From Schistosoma mansoni (Eukaryota > Platyhelminthes > Trematoda > Strigeidida > Schistosomatidae), in the NCBI RefSeq assembly GCF_000237925.1, contig NW_017386057.1, positions 496,001-560,000 on the forward strand: a stretch of DNA of 64,000 bases, given 5' to 3'. Within the stretch, counting starts at the first letter, position 1; each line of letters opens with the position of its first letter. A program made the position numbers and the translations under genes. Positions 26,401 to 34,785 of the stretch are shown one piece after another. The notes below the pieces were generated by a model that had not been told where the DNA came from, did not search any database, and saw nothing but the letters and a program-made list of their open reading frames with translations.

Positions 26401-27255
26401 TTGTCATTTTAGATTTTTATCACAGCAATATATGTATATACTAAAACTTATCGGATAAACATATTACTTATTCAAATGGCTCGCAAGATAAAACCTGATG
26501 AACTTAGTCGCAAACTGGTTAATCAGATATTTGAAGGTAGACCTAGGAAAAATGTGAAATTACTAGAAATGTTTCTCTTTTATTGTACTATATCTGTTTT
26601 ACTATTTAAGTGAACGGATTACAACTTTCGGTCTAACCAGTTTTCTACTAGAGCCTTTATCAATTTTTTTACTCTGAATTATATCACTGAATCAGGGTAT
26701 TGAGTTGAAGTGTTGCTCCAAAGTAATTTTCATCCTTTATTCTTTTTGATGTCTTGTAGCAAACACAAAACGGATACTAGTTTTACTACAAACGTTCGTA
26801 AAATCAAATCTAAGGGTGCATGTATCATACTGTAAGAACATTTTAGTATTGTATAAATGTTTTAAGTAACTATAAGATACGACTACAAACACTTACAGAC
26901 ATTGTGGCTGTCCTTTGACCCACACCACTTTTTCACTGCTAACAAACCCTTTTTGGGACCTGTAGATGAAGCAAAGACTTTATTGGACAAATTGTAAACA
27001 GGCATTGTAGGATAAACAGCTGCATCGGGTAATTCTTGAGGACAAAGAGAACGCCAAACATCACATTTTGAAGCTGGATGATGAAACTGATCTTCCAACT
27101 GATACAGCTTTGGGGCAATATACTGCCATTCATGAGTATCCGAAATCGACCCTCGACCACGTCTCGAACTAAACAAACTGTCCCGTAAACTCCATGATTT
27201 GGTTATTTTGGGTCTATGTGAATCCACAGAAAATTGACCAAAGGATTTAGAGGAC
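10492..27255 (-). CDS. Atypical PP2C (PPM) family phosphatase, CG9801-like; 5' exon(s) missing
   Basis: Five exons on the minus strand join in frame: 27255-26897, 25380-25285, 21062-20872, 19745-19319 and 11495-10492 (stop). All four introns have GT..AG borders and compatible phases. They encode about 692 residues, but the first exon found opens mid-codon, so a start exon lies further upstream. The catalytic part reads ADAFVVRARHDSAYLAVADG followed by VNWG, then VVIASVGDCQAFLL, then DIVLIGSDGLIDN. These match the PP2C motifs for metal-binding Asp, VGDSR and SDGLWD. VNWG in place of the usual HGG and a C-terminal PGKLDHATIVAYEVG recall the Drosophila CG9801 group. A long Ser/Asn-rich insert separates SDG from the C-terminal segment. 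PP2C enzymes are Mg/Mn-dependent Ser/Thr phosphatases; the substrate of this branch is unknown to me. It could be a pseudophosphatase. Confidence 0.85.
12080..12220 (+). repeat. tRNA-like SINE remnant
   Basis: A B-box-like GGTTCAATCCC lies at a suitable distance from AACGCCCGTTATAAAAC. No cloverleaf or anticodon stem is convincing, so it is not called a tRNA gene. Confidence 0.35.
12620..12745 (-). mobile_element. SINE fragment with degraded hammerhead
   Basis: On the minus strand: CTTAGGAGTCCCATACC, then AGGACGAAACGGCCGTC, then GGTGCTTCCAGG and a tail GGTGGTCTAGC. Stem II, GAAA and the GTC cleavage site are kept, but the core CTGAGGA reads CTTAGGA and stem I is poor. Same subfamily as the copy at 22220-22400. 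Confidence 0.65.
13572..13690 (+). repeat. tRNA-like SINE remnant
   Basis: CGCTTAGTTGTTATGACG followed by TTCAACTTCCAAC and the B-box-like GATTCGAGTCT. The same layout appears at 21795-21910 and 62575-62665, suggesting a family of short tRNA-like repeats. Confidence 0.45.
14070..14290 (+). mobile_element. Degraded Sm-alpha-like SINE fragment
   Basis: The 14165-14215 part parallels the left arm and spacer of the 1135-1388 hairpin (ACCTCAATATTGCC, AAGCAGAGATGGATGG). It runs into a hammerhead 3' half reading TCCCAAATAGAACGGAACAC and GCATCCTGAATTTCA. The GAAA is changed, so it is not expected to cleave. Confidence 0.6.
14616..14930 (-). mobile_element. Penelope-like element fragment, C-terminal endonuclease end
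   Basis: The minus-strand frame reads ESDHSIGFNDTKILQK, then RLAAEVLHIWANPN and NRRNG. The order H-x-I-x(4)-TKIL, then an E-hydrophobic-HI segment and NR, is typical of the end of the GIY-YIG endonuclease region of Penelope-like retroelements. Only this tail is recognisable. It is a decayed fragment, identified from pattern recall. Confidence 0.5.
19319..19745 (-). CDS. PP2C-like gene, exon with the VGD motif
   Basis: Acceptor TTACAG and donor GTAAGT. Begins DAAQLLFEAFSFAQDEIVSV and carries TTGLTTLCVALILPVL and VVIASVGDCQAFLLSKF, ending GGALGAVYKNGNPELNNLIC. The one leftover base joins the last exon to make a valine codon. Confidence 0.85.
19920..20000 (-). mobile_element. Short SINE tail with degraded hammerhead
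   Basis: Minus strand: CTAAGACGAAACAGGCTCAC, then TGGATTTCATTACTGGCCAC, the Sm-alpha-like tail. The 5' half of the ribozyme is poorly preserved. It lies in the intron between the 19319-19745 and 20872-21062 exons. Confidence 0.5.
20872..21062 (-). CDS. PP2C-like gene, exon with the VADGVNWG motif
   Basis: Acceptor TTCTAG and donor GTAAGG. Encodes GGPIADAFVVRARHDSAYLA, VADGVNWGNES and a helix ending KDTR. It contains the Asp that corresponds to the metal-binding DG of PP2C enzymes. Ends in phase 0. Confidence 0.85.
21795..21910 (+). repeat. tRNA-like SINE remnant
   Basis: GTGGCTTAGTGATTAAAGCG followed by TTCAACTTTCAGCCACTAAG and the B-box-like GATTTGAAACC. Related in layout to 13572-13690 and 62575-62665. 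Confidence 0.5.
22220..22400 (+). mobile_element. tRNA-derived SINE, second hammerhead subfamily
   Basis: tRNA-like head with B-box GGGTTCGAGTCC at 22275-22286, then a hammerhead-like body at 22308-22354, then a tail GGTTTTTAATGATGGTCTAG shared in reverse with 12620-12745. An 18-bp inverted repeat (AATTTGATGGTTGAATTC near 22133 and its complement near 22395) flanks the copy; this may come from a second, reversed tail fragment at about 22130-22210. Confidence 0.7.
22308..22354 (+). ncRNA. Hammerhead ribozyme remnant
   Basis: Stem I GCACT/AGTGC, stem II GTCC/GGAC and the GAAAC box (22336-22340) are all present. The core reads TTGAGGA instead of CTGAGGA, and the cleavage-site region reads ATTC where the family pattern suggests GTCC. 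All the changes look like transitions. Probably inactive. Confidence 0.6.
24120..24225 (-). mobile_element. Sm-alpha-like SINE fragment with near-complete hammerhead
   Basis: Minus strand: ACATCCAACTGATGAGTCCC, then AAAAGACCAAACACGCGTC, then ATGGATTTCACTGCTAGC. The core CTGATGA and GTC are kept, but the G of the GAAA box reads C, a position essential for catalysis in known hammerheads. Predicted inactive. Confidence 0.7.
24735..24945 (+). repeat. Unclassified dispersed repeat, copy A
   Basis: Matches the reverse complement of 32265-32455 across several blocks: CCCATTCTGAGGTTTA, GTCGAT.ACTTTC, AAAAATGTATTATGT, CTGGGTCAT.AGG and GCTACTCT.CATGCTCCC. No coding capacity seen. Confidence 0.7.
25285..25380 (-). 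CDS. PP2C-like gene, exon of 96 bp
   Basis: Acceptor CTACAG and donor GTACGT. Encodes SNYWKTIENRKAHGISVSLY and the following EKNIITGKPN. It joins in frame on both sides (one base carried in, one carried out) and falls just ahead of the catalytic core. Confidence 0.8.
25381..26896. other. 1.5-kb intron of the PP2C-like gene
   Basis: AT-rich, with no recognised exon or repeat. Confidence 0.5.
26897..27255 (-). CDS. PP2C-like gene, first exon found
   Basis: Acceptor CTTTAG at its upstream edge and donor GTAAGT after 26897. It encodes about 119 residues starting SSKSFGQFSVDSHRPK and including WQYIAPKLYQLEDQFHHP and QELPDAAVYP. It enters with one base completing a codon and leaves one base, so it is internal and not the start exon. 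The Met at 27227 is therefore not the true start. Confidence 0.8.
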
Positions 27256-28670
27256 CTAAAGAAAGTTTTGAATAACTGATTAGATGATATTTAATTGACA
27301 ATATAAAATTCATCCTTGCTAATTTTTCACTTTCTGAAATACAAAAATTCAACTGCCTTATAGACCTCGTATCAGCGAAAGAACATTTTGCTTTGTGTTT
27401 GGGCTTCTAGCTAAATATTGGAGAAAATAAGTTTCACTAAAAGATTGTGTGACGACTTTATGCGGAATTCATGTGTTTACCAGACAAACAATAGCTTTAA
27501 TATACTTTATAATCTTATGAAAATTGGCTGATGGGTATTCACTTGGTGCTAAATTTCAATTGAATGCGCTGATATTTGAGACAAAAATATTTGTCTGTTA
27601 GACGACAAAACAGCTATCAGATTATGGCACGTTCTGAGACTCAAACGTCTATTCGTGACCACATCTAGGTACAAAGATGAATGGCTAAAGTACAGTGGCT
27701 GTTAAATAATATGATGATGAAAGATCAAGAATTATTAAATAACTCTTATTCAGTTTTAATGAAATCAAGACTTCGGATTGAGGACATGAAATACATTTTG
27801 CTATATGCGAAACAGACTTTAAAGGTGTCAACTCTTAAGCTGTACTTGATAGTTTCAGATAAATTGAGCATTGGATAGAAAGTAATTAACAAATATATCT
27901 TTTTGTATCAAAATGAGTAGAAAAATTGTATTTCTGACATTTCGTGACCTAATGTAAGTCACTACTTCAGAGTAAAGTGGCTTACACTGAGTCACGAAGT
28001 GCCAGAAATACAATTTTCCTACTCGTTGGGAGATAACAAAAATATATTTATTGTCAAATAGTTTAACGTTATTGACACAAAATGGATCAAAACAGTGACA
28101 AAGTTAGCAAACAAACGGCCAAGCTCTGTGAGACCAGTGCTTAACTTGCTAAAGCTGATTATTTTCGCAACACGTTTGCTTAGATAAGATTTCCGATGCA
28201 AGCATTATGTGATAAATTATAAACGAAGAAAAACATCTACATTTCACACAATACTGTAAAGTTTCCTTAACTTCTCGAAGAAAGTAAGTGATAAACCTGG
28301 ATAGACATGAAGGAAAAATGTACTGACTACAGGAGCGAAAATATGCGAGTATGTTTGTTCCGGTATAGTTATTTTATAACTTCGGCTTGAAAGTCTGAGC
28401 CTGCAACCACTGAAGCCCTATCAACCCAAGCTACGAATTTGTAGCTCCTAGATGACCAAACACAGGTTGTGATCACAGGGGCCTGATTCATCTTTAGGTT
28501 TGACTACTTCACTGCTAAATTCTACATACCACAAAATTTTGTGGCTATTTACGTTTAGCAAACAATCAAGTCGACTTAGTTAACGTACATTTACAACAGT
28601 ATTGATTACTTGGTATTCCATCACATAAACAATATGCTATCTGATCAACGTTTCTACATTAAGTTGAATA
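27256..28670. other. Upstream region or first intron of the PP2C-like gene
   Basis: The missing start exon should lie at or beyond here on the minus strand, but I could not identify it. The only clear structure is the hairpin at 27908-28024. Confidence 0.4.
27908..28024. repeat. Short imperfect palindrome (hairpin, MITE-like)
   Basis: Arms of about 53 bp (about 27911-27963 and 27972-28024) are reverse complements with six or seven mismatches around a spacer of under ten bases. The arm core reads AATTGTATTTCTG then TTCGTGAC. Size and shape suggest a MITE or hairpin element, but no target duplication is evident. Confidence 0.8.
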
Positions 28671-28838
28671 GATGTGATGTTTAAATAAATCAATGACTTG
28701 TTTGTATTGATGACTGTTGTAATTTTGAATTCCAAATACAATACATTCGTTTGTGCTCCTCTTGTACTTCTTGATTAAATTGCGTTATTCCTGGGATTAC
28801 TAGTTTATACTACAATTCAAATACTTCTGATCATCATA
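28671..28838 (+). repeat. 5' LTR of the compact element
   Basis: Nearly identical to 30605-30772. A TGTGATG start and ATCATCA end would give TG..CA borders of about 164 bp. Confidence 0.8.
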
Positions 28839-28909
28839 TTGGCGTCGCGATTGAGCCTGTGATGGAACGGTAGGATATAAATTCAGATTTTAATGCTTTT
28901 GAGGAGTAC

Positions 28910-30544
28910 ATGGAGAGGTTCGAAATCTGGGCTATGACAAAGGAAGATGATGAAGATTTTAATATTGTGGCCCATTTCCTTACATTCATCGGAAAAGAAG
29001 CATACAGCCTTATAAAGACTTTGGCACTTCCAGACAAACCGATTTCACTACCTTATGAAACTCTCAAGCAACTACTGTTGGATCATGTAAAGTATATAAA
29101 TTCTGAATGCGGTAAGAGAGAAAAATCCGATAAAATGACTCGCCAGAACATCAGGAATTCCACTACTTTATTAAGTCGTCGCAGTTCGATGCGTAATAAA
29201 AGTTATCCAGACAATACTTCATTGAGCTTTGAAACAGTCCATGGAGACGAGCACGAGATTAGTAAATGCTTGTTCTGTGGCAAGTTTTACCCATGTAATT
29301 CATGTATATTTCGTAATTCTAAATGCTTTAAATGTGGTATAACTGGACATATTCAATCAGTTTGTAATACCATGGTTCATTTCGCTGAAACTAATACTAA
29401 GATGGATGCTTCTAATGATCAGTTATCTTTATCTAGAAGTGGTATAACGTCACATAACAGTTCAAAGTTGAATGAAACCCAAAATCATTGTGCGACAAAA
29501 ATTTTTAGTCAACAAACTTATCAAATTTCTCATGTCATTGTACCAGATATGGTTTGTCGTAATAATTCACATACTTCTGATGGAACTTCTTACAACTCTG
29601 AAAATAGAATACTAAATGAGTCAAATCATGATCAAAAACCAAATTCAGTTTTGGTAGATGCTGAATTCCCTGATGATCCATTATTCTCTAATGAAACTCT
29701 TAATCAATTTGAGGAAAATATTTCAGAAGAATCGAATTCTGATATCATATCAAGTGTCAGTGGTCCTCACAATCAATTTATCTCTAATGATATTCTTAAT
29801 GAATGTGACAAATATGTTCCGAATGAGTCGAATTGTAGTCATATTTCTGATGTTATTGTATCAGATATTGGATACTCTCACGAACAATGTATGTTGAATA
29901 GAATCCCTAGTCAGTGGTATAATGAATCAGAGGGGATAGCAAAATTTATCGAAATAATCAGAGAACCAGCTTGCCCAGAAGTGAAGTTTGCACAGACAGA
30001 GAATCCAAATCAAGTCCAAGATTATCCTAATGAATATGAGTCAGATGAATGTTTTTTATGCGATTGTTTCGCAGGTAAGTCAAGCCTAGTTGAATCACAC
30101 GTGTTAATTACATATATCAATGCATATCCATCTGTGTATTCTAATATGAATAACAAAAAGAATATGTATCATGATTTTTATTCAAGTCAAAGTCACATGA
30201 TGGAATACCTCGAATTATATATCAGTGTTTATCCCCAAATACTCACATACAGTAGTCGATGCGTGAGATTTGAGAAGATAATGCAAATCGAGAACGTCAT
30301 ATTGGCTAAAACATTGCGACGTAAGGACCCAACATTATTTCGTGGGGGAGAATATTGTTGGAAAGTCTATGATGCAAATTCTAAAAATCAATGGTTTCAC
30401 TGCACAACCGACATGATGATTGTATACAATTCCAGGAATAAGGTGAGTCTGTTTCAATTTCGGTTGTTAATTCTAATACTTACGAGTGCATTCTGGATAA
30501 TACAGAGTCTACATCCAATACACCGTCGGACAGATGTAAGATGA
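28910..30544 (+). CDS. Gag-like protein of the LTR element
   Basis: Open frame of 544 codons. Near residues 120-155 are KCLFCGKFYPCNSC and then a CCHC zinc knuckle, CFKCGITGHIQSVC (C-x2-C-x4-H-x4-C), the nucleic-acid-binding signature of gag nucleocapsids. The N-terminal part (MERFEIWAMTKEDDEDFN, then a helical HFLTFIGKEAYSLIK) is like the capsid region of Ty3/gypsy gag. A long Asn/Ser-rich middle follows, with loosely repeated blocks around SNDIL/SNETL. I recall very similar gag-like sequences scattered through schistosome gene sets. Treated as a virus-like fossil; no host function is shown. Confidence 0.7.
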   Translation: MERFEIWAMTKEDDEDFNIVAHFLTFIGKEAYSLIKTLALPDKPISLPYETLKQLLLDHVKYINSECGKREKSDKMTRQNIRNSTTLLSRRSSMRNKSYPDNTSLSFETVHGDEHEISKCLFCGKFYPCNSCIFRNSKCFKCGITGHIQSVCNTMVHFAETNTKMDASNDQLSLSRSGITSHNSSKLNETQNHCATKIFSQQTYQISHVIVPDMVCRNNSHTSDGTSYNSENRILNESNHDQKPNSVLVDAEFPDDPLFSNETLNQFEENISEESNSDIISSVSGPHNQFISNDILNECDKYVPNESNCSHISDVIVSDIGYSHEQCMLNRIPSQWYNESEGIAKFIEIIREPACPEVKFAQTENPNQVQDYPNEYESDECFLCDCFAGKSSLVESHVLITYINAYPSVYSNMNNKKNMYHDFYSSQSHMMEYLELYISVYPQILTYSSRCVRFEKIMQIENVILAKTLRRKDPTLFRGGEYCWKVYDANSKNQWFHCTTDMMIVYNSRNKVSLFQFRLLILILTSAFWIIQSLHPIHRRTDVR

Positions 30545-30604
30545 ACTTAAGAAGAAGACGAACAATCGATTACAGACACTTACACTCCAATTCGAGCTGT
30601 GGCG

Positions 30605-30772
30605 GATGTGATGTTTAAATAAATCAATGACTTGTTTGTATTGATGACTGTTGTAATTTTGAATTCCAAATACAATACATTCGTTTGTGCTCCTCTTGTG
30701 CTTCTTGATTAAATTGCGTTATTCCTGGGATTACTAGTTTATACTACAATTCAAATACTTCTGATTATCATA
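30605..30772 (+). repeat. 3' LTR of the compact element
   Basis: Second copy of the 28671-28838 repeat, same orientation, about two differences by eye. Confidence 0.8.
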
Positions 30773-31019
30773 ACAGATCACATTGTAAACATTTATAAAG
30801 TGAACAGACTGCTTGCAATGAGCCCGAACCCTTAAAAATGTGACGAGAAAAATATATCAGTGCTGGTGTATTTCGAATACGCAACTACCAATGAAACAGA
30901 ATAGCGGAACACACAAGCTTTTGTCTATGGATTTAGTTCGTAAAGGCAAAAGGGTGAAAAATAAAAGGAAAAAAAAGACAGAACAAGAACTACAATACAT
31001 ATAGGAAAGAGATACATAA

Positions 31020-31364
31020 ACATTAATCCAATAAAATATTTGCAAGCCGATTCATCGAAGTACAAAAAGTATGATAGAAGTGGATAAAGAGTGATAGGAA
31101 GCATTTTGTTCCTAATCCTATATTATAACTCACTGGAATGTATAGTTTGAGATCTAGGTTGGTAATGACAAGACAAACTACGAAGTACTTCAATGAATTT
31201 ATTGTTGCCTTACACAGAAGTAAAACAGCCCAGTTGGTAGAAGAATATTCCAACCGTGGTGATACATAACGAATCAATCTCAAAAACAACGAAAACTTAA
31301 TAAGGAAGTGAGTTGCACGTCGAATAAAGCCAAGTCTACACATCATAGTGATGTGCCGCGACAA
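31020..31364 (-). mobile_element. CR1-like LINE fragment, end of RT domain
   Basis: The minus-strand frame reads RLGFIRRATHFL, then RYVSPRLEYSSTNWAVLL, then NSLKYFVVCLVITNLDL. The R-P-x-LEYSS-x-W segment followed by a spaced helix is the usual pattern after the RT palm in CR1/jockey LINEs. 5'-truncated and decayed. Confidence 0.6.
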
Positions 31365-32264
31365 GCCTTATGAAAATCTGAAGCAAAAGCGGTGCAAATA
31401 AAATGACAAGACGTGTTTCATGAGAATTATTAAAATATTAGAAACACATGAACAATGAAATCTTGAAGGTTTCTGTGTTTGGAGTTTCAGTGACCTTGGA
31501 CTATCCAATCACTCGCTAGAAATCGACTTTACATCAGTAACGGTAATAGCTTGATAACACATATGCTTATTTTATGTTAGTCCTGATTTCCCGATAATAG
31601 CCTTTTTGGTTTCCGAAAAGCTAATGAAGTATCCCTCACAGTTGTGTAGTTTGGATCAAACAGAGGAAACATAATTGTCTTCACCTACCACATCCGGAAA
31701 TACATGGAACCTCGAGTTATCAATAACAACGGTTTGTGTTCAAATTAAAGAAAAACGGAAATATATTTCTGTTGATATATCAACAATTGTAACTTATAAG
31801 TTTGACACTTATAAGTGTCTAATCCATAAAAATAAAGGCCACAATTGAATTCATCAATTTATATTGAAAACAATCTATTTTGCTTTAGTAAGGAAATCAT
31901 CCCTGTAAATTACCTCATCCCTGTCATACTAATCTAAAATCAAGTATACTCGATTTCTACAGAAACTAGTCTCTAGTCTGAATAATGGTATTCGTTAACA
32001 AACTGAACCCTTTCTCAACATCCCATTCCATGTTTGTGTTACCGTAACTTAAGTACCAAATACTTAACATAAAAAGACTCACTCCTTATATCTAGTGGAC
32101 AACATAATCAAGTAACACTAGTTTACAAATTCATTGTGTTGTTTTAGCACAAGGACACATGCAATGTTTTTGTAGCGTGGAAAAACAATTCATCTCATGA
32201 TTTTTCGTGTTAAAGAAGGATGGTCAATCAACATATAATTGTTGATGTTTGAATCAAGACAAGA

Positions 32265-32455
32265 GGTAAATGTATTGTGGGAGCATGAAGAGTAGCGCCT
32301 GTGCGAAGATCTGGAAAAGGCGATAAAAATAAATAGGCGGCCTGATGACCCAGAAAAGTTACATAATACATTTTTAATAAAGAAAGTAATCGACGGTAAC
32401 CAAAATTAACTTAAACCTCAGAATGGGATAGTCTCGGAATGGAAACTAGAAGATG
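32265..32455 (-). repeat. Unclassified dispersed repeat, copy B
   Basis: Reverse-complement relative of 24735-24945. Moderately diverged. Confidence 0.7.
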
Positions 32456-32693
32456 ATGGATCAACCAGCTACATCTTTTAGCGATAAATAAATGCCCAAA
32501 ATCAATAGCTCTCTAAGTGTTCGAATGCTGACCACATCAGTTTTAATGGACTCATCCAGTTAAAGGCGCTCGGTCATGCATCCACACCAGATCGCGGGTA
32601 GGAACGCCTTGCTAAACTTCTCCGGAGATCACCAACATATCTGTGCTTATTCATACTAATATATCTACGTATTCACGCTCATTCTGTTACACA

Positions 32694-32865
32694 ATCTTCA
32701 AAGCAGCCATAGTACCTTGATACGTCGAAGGTTATATCACTTTAGGTTATGGCTGTAAGGTGTGACTTAGATGTTAGATGTTGGTCACATTATCCCCGTC
32801 CAACTCGAGTAATCTTCCGATCATTCTAAAGAGATCCTCTACGTTGGTCATTTACAACACGAATT
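32694..32865 (+). repeat. Diverged direct repeat, left copy
   Basis: Shares CTTCAAAGCAGCCATAGTAC, then CTTGGTA/CTTGATA, a GGTGATG/GGTTATG segment and CTCGAGTAA with 34448-34620. Roughly three quarters identical by eye. The copies are about 1.75 kb apart. Confidence 0.7.
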
Positions 32866-34447
32866 GTTCGGCTCGTCTTTTTCTCTCTTCTGCTTTTGAT
32901 TTAGGAGCAGCTAATCCACAAACGTCTATCTTCACTTTTATTGACTGAACCAAACAATGTGGTCACCTAATCCCCTCGTAGTTTTGTTGCCTCATAGGGC
33001 ATCGAACAGCATTTCCAGTAGTTCTGCAATGGTATTCACGTGGCTTCCTATGAAACGACGAAGAACAATTTTGTTCAGTTTTGTGGTATGAGATTTTGAG
33101 TTTATAGTAAGATTATGTTCTCCATGTTAAAGAGGGAATTCGTCAAAAGTACGCCAAAATTAGAAATAAAATCGGATCTCTCACCATCGTTAGCTAAAAC
33201 ACCTTAGTGTAATTCTTCACTCAGATTCCACTTTGTTAGTTTGTTTAAAAGTCATCACAACTTGAACTGCAGATTAAGGTATAATATCGGTATTGTTGCG
33301 TAAAATTATGGTGTAGGTAGGTATCATCATACTTATCTATTCTACTAAAATAATACACCAGGTATCAAAACTGTATTATAACTATCATATGACTACCCAA
33401 TCTATCAGATTTTATGTGGAAGTCACATCATCTTCGATACTGACTCATCCTATGTGACAGTGAGAGTTGCAGCTGAAGAACACATCAGGGCTTGGGATAT
33501 AATAGTATAATTCACATTCAAATAGTATAACTCACAGGTGACCACGCCTGTATGGCCGGACAATGGCATACCGGCCATGTGCTTCCGCATTTACTAGTTT
33601 AAATCTTCTTTAAGTGTTAAGTGTTAAACTTTGAAGTTCCTTGACTTGGTTAGATGTGACTTGCTAATTCACATGATCTTATGAAGAAACGACGTGATCA
33701 AATAGAATGACCCGTAATATCGTCATGGCCGGCTGTATAACTTTTAAAAAATTTCTAGAAAAAATACCAGTCTATTAATGATAACATATTTAATATAAGC
33801 TGTCATTACACCGGCATGGCTGAGCTATTCAATCTTCATAACGTTCCCGGGTTTTTTTCGTCTGTATTCAATGGACATCACGAATCCACTGAAGTAAGTT
33901 CAGTTTCAAGAATGGTCTGTGATGAAGGCCAAAGCTTGTTCCATCGTCACTAAAAAACTTAATAAAGTGTGATCGGCTGTAATTCATCACTCTTGATACA
34001 GAGTAAAAGCTTCCGTATGTGCTTTAGTACACCTAGACCAGTTGATTCTTTTGGGATAGCCTAGATTTAATCATTAACACTTTGTATGCATTTCTAATAA
34101 TACAATGGATGTTGGAATGTGAAAAGCCAGTGGGAACAGATAAGTTCTCGAATCTCTTTATACATTTTGTGAGTTAAGTGGCCTTTTTTGTTCCCTTGGG
34201 GTGACAGCTCGTATGTTCACATTTGACTATCACTGTAGGGCCAGTGAAATGTCACTGATCCCCAGCCAAATCACCCGACAGTTAGGTCACCGAACGTCGA
34301 ACAGATCGTCGATCCCTGTCTAGGTCGAAGACAACCAACGCGCATCAGTTAATCGTGCTCCATAGATTAGCTCATGCTGTGGTGGTCTCACTTTCGCTTG
34401 TACCTACTTTAACCAATATGTTTCTGTAATAACGTCCTTTGTGTTGT

Positions 34448-34620
34448 ACAGTCTTCAAAGCAGCCATAGTACCTTGGTATGGTGAAGGGGTATATCATGT
34501 TAGGTGATGACCGTGAGGTGTGGCTTCTACCTTAGCTGTTGGTTACATCATCTCCGTCTGACTCGAGTAAGCTTCCAACCACTCGACAGAGATTATCACT
34601 ATTGATGATCTACATCATTA
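34448..34620 (+). repeat. Diverged direct repeat, right copy
   Basis: Partner of 32694-32865 in the same orientation. The two could be ends of one old element or two independent copies; divergence argues against recent twin ends. Confidence 0.7.
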
Positions 34621-34785
34621 AGGTAAAAATGGGCACTACGAGACTAAATGCACTGTTTATCTTAACCTTTGCTCCTTCAACTAGAATCCTTGTGTCCAAA
34701 GACAGGCTCGTTGAGGGTGAAAGTAGGTAGCATAAAATTAAACATATTTCGGCACCTGTTTAATATACGTTTGTGGTTTATAATA

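Larger units (their letters stand above)
28671..30772 (+). mobile_element. Compact LTR retroelement with gag-like frame, no pol
   Basis: Two near-identical LTRs of about 168 bp (28671-28838 and 30605-30772) flank an internal part of about 1.75 kb holding a gag-like frame with a zinc knuckle. No protease, reverse transcriptase or RNase H is recognisable, so it is non-autonomous or internally deleted, i.e. broken as a retroelement. The two LTRs differ at only about two positions, which points to a recent insertion. No clear target-site duplication was found. Probably Ty3/gypsy kin; superfamily uncertain. Orientation is opposite to the PP2C-like gene. Confidence 0.75.
31365..34785. other. Repeat-rich intergenic region
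   Basis: No gene recognised. It contains copy B of a dispersed repeat (32265-32455) and a diverged direct-repeat pair (32694-32865 and 34448-34620). The rest is unclassified. Confidence 0.5.

Noticed and set aside
28671-30772. Host gene encoding a zinc-knuckle protein at 28910-30544
   Set aside because: The frame is bracketed by near-identical long terminal repeats and carries a gag-type CCHC knuckle, so a retroelement origin is far more likely.
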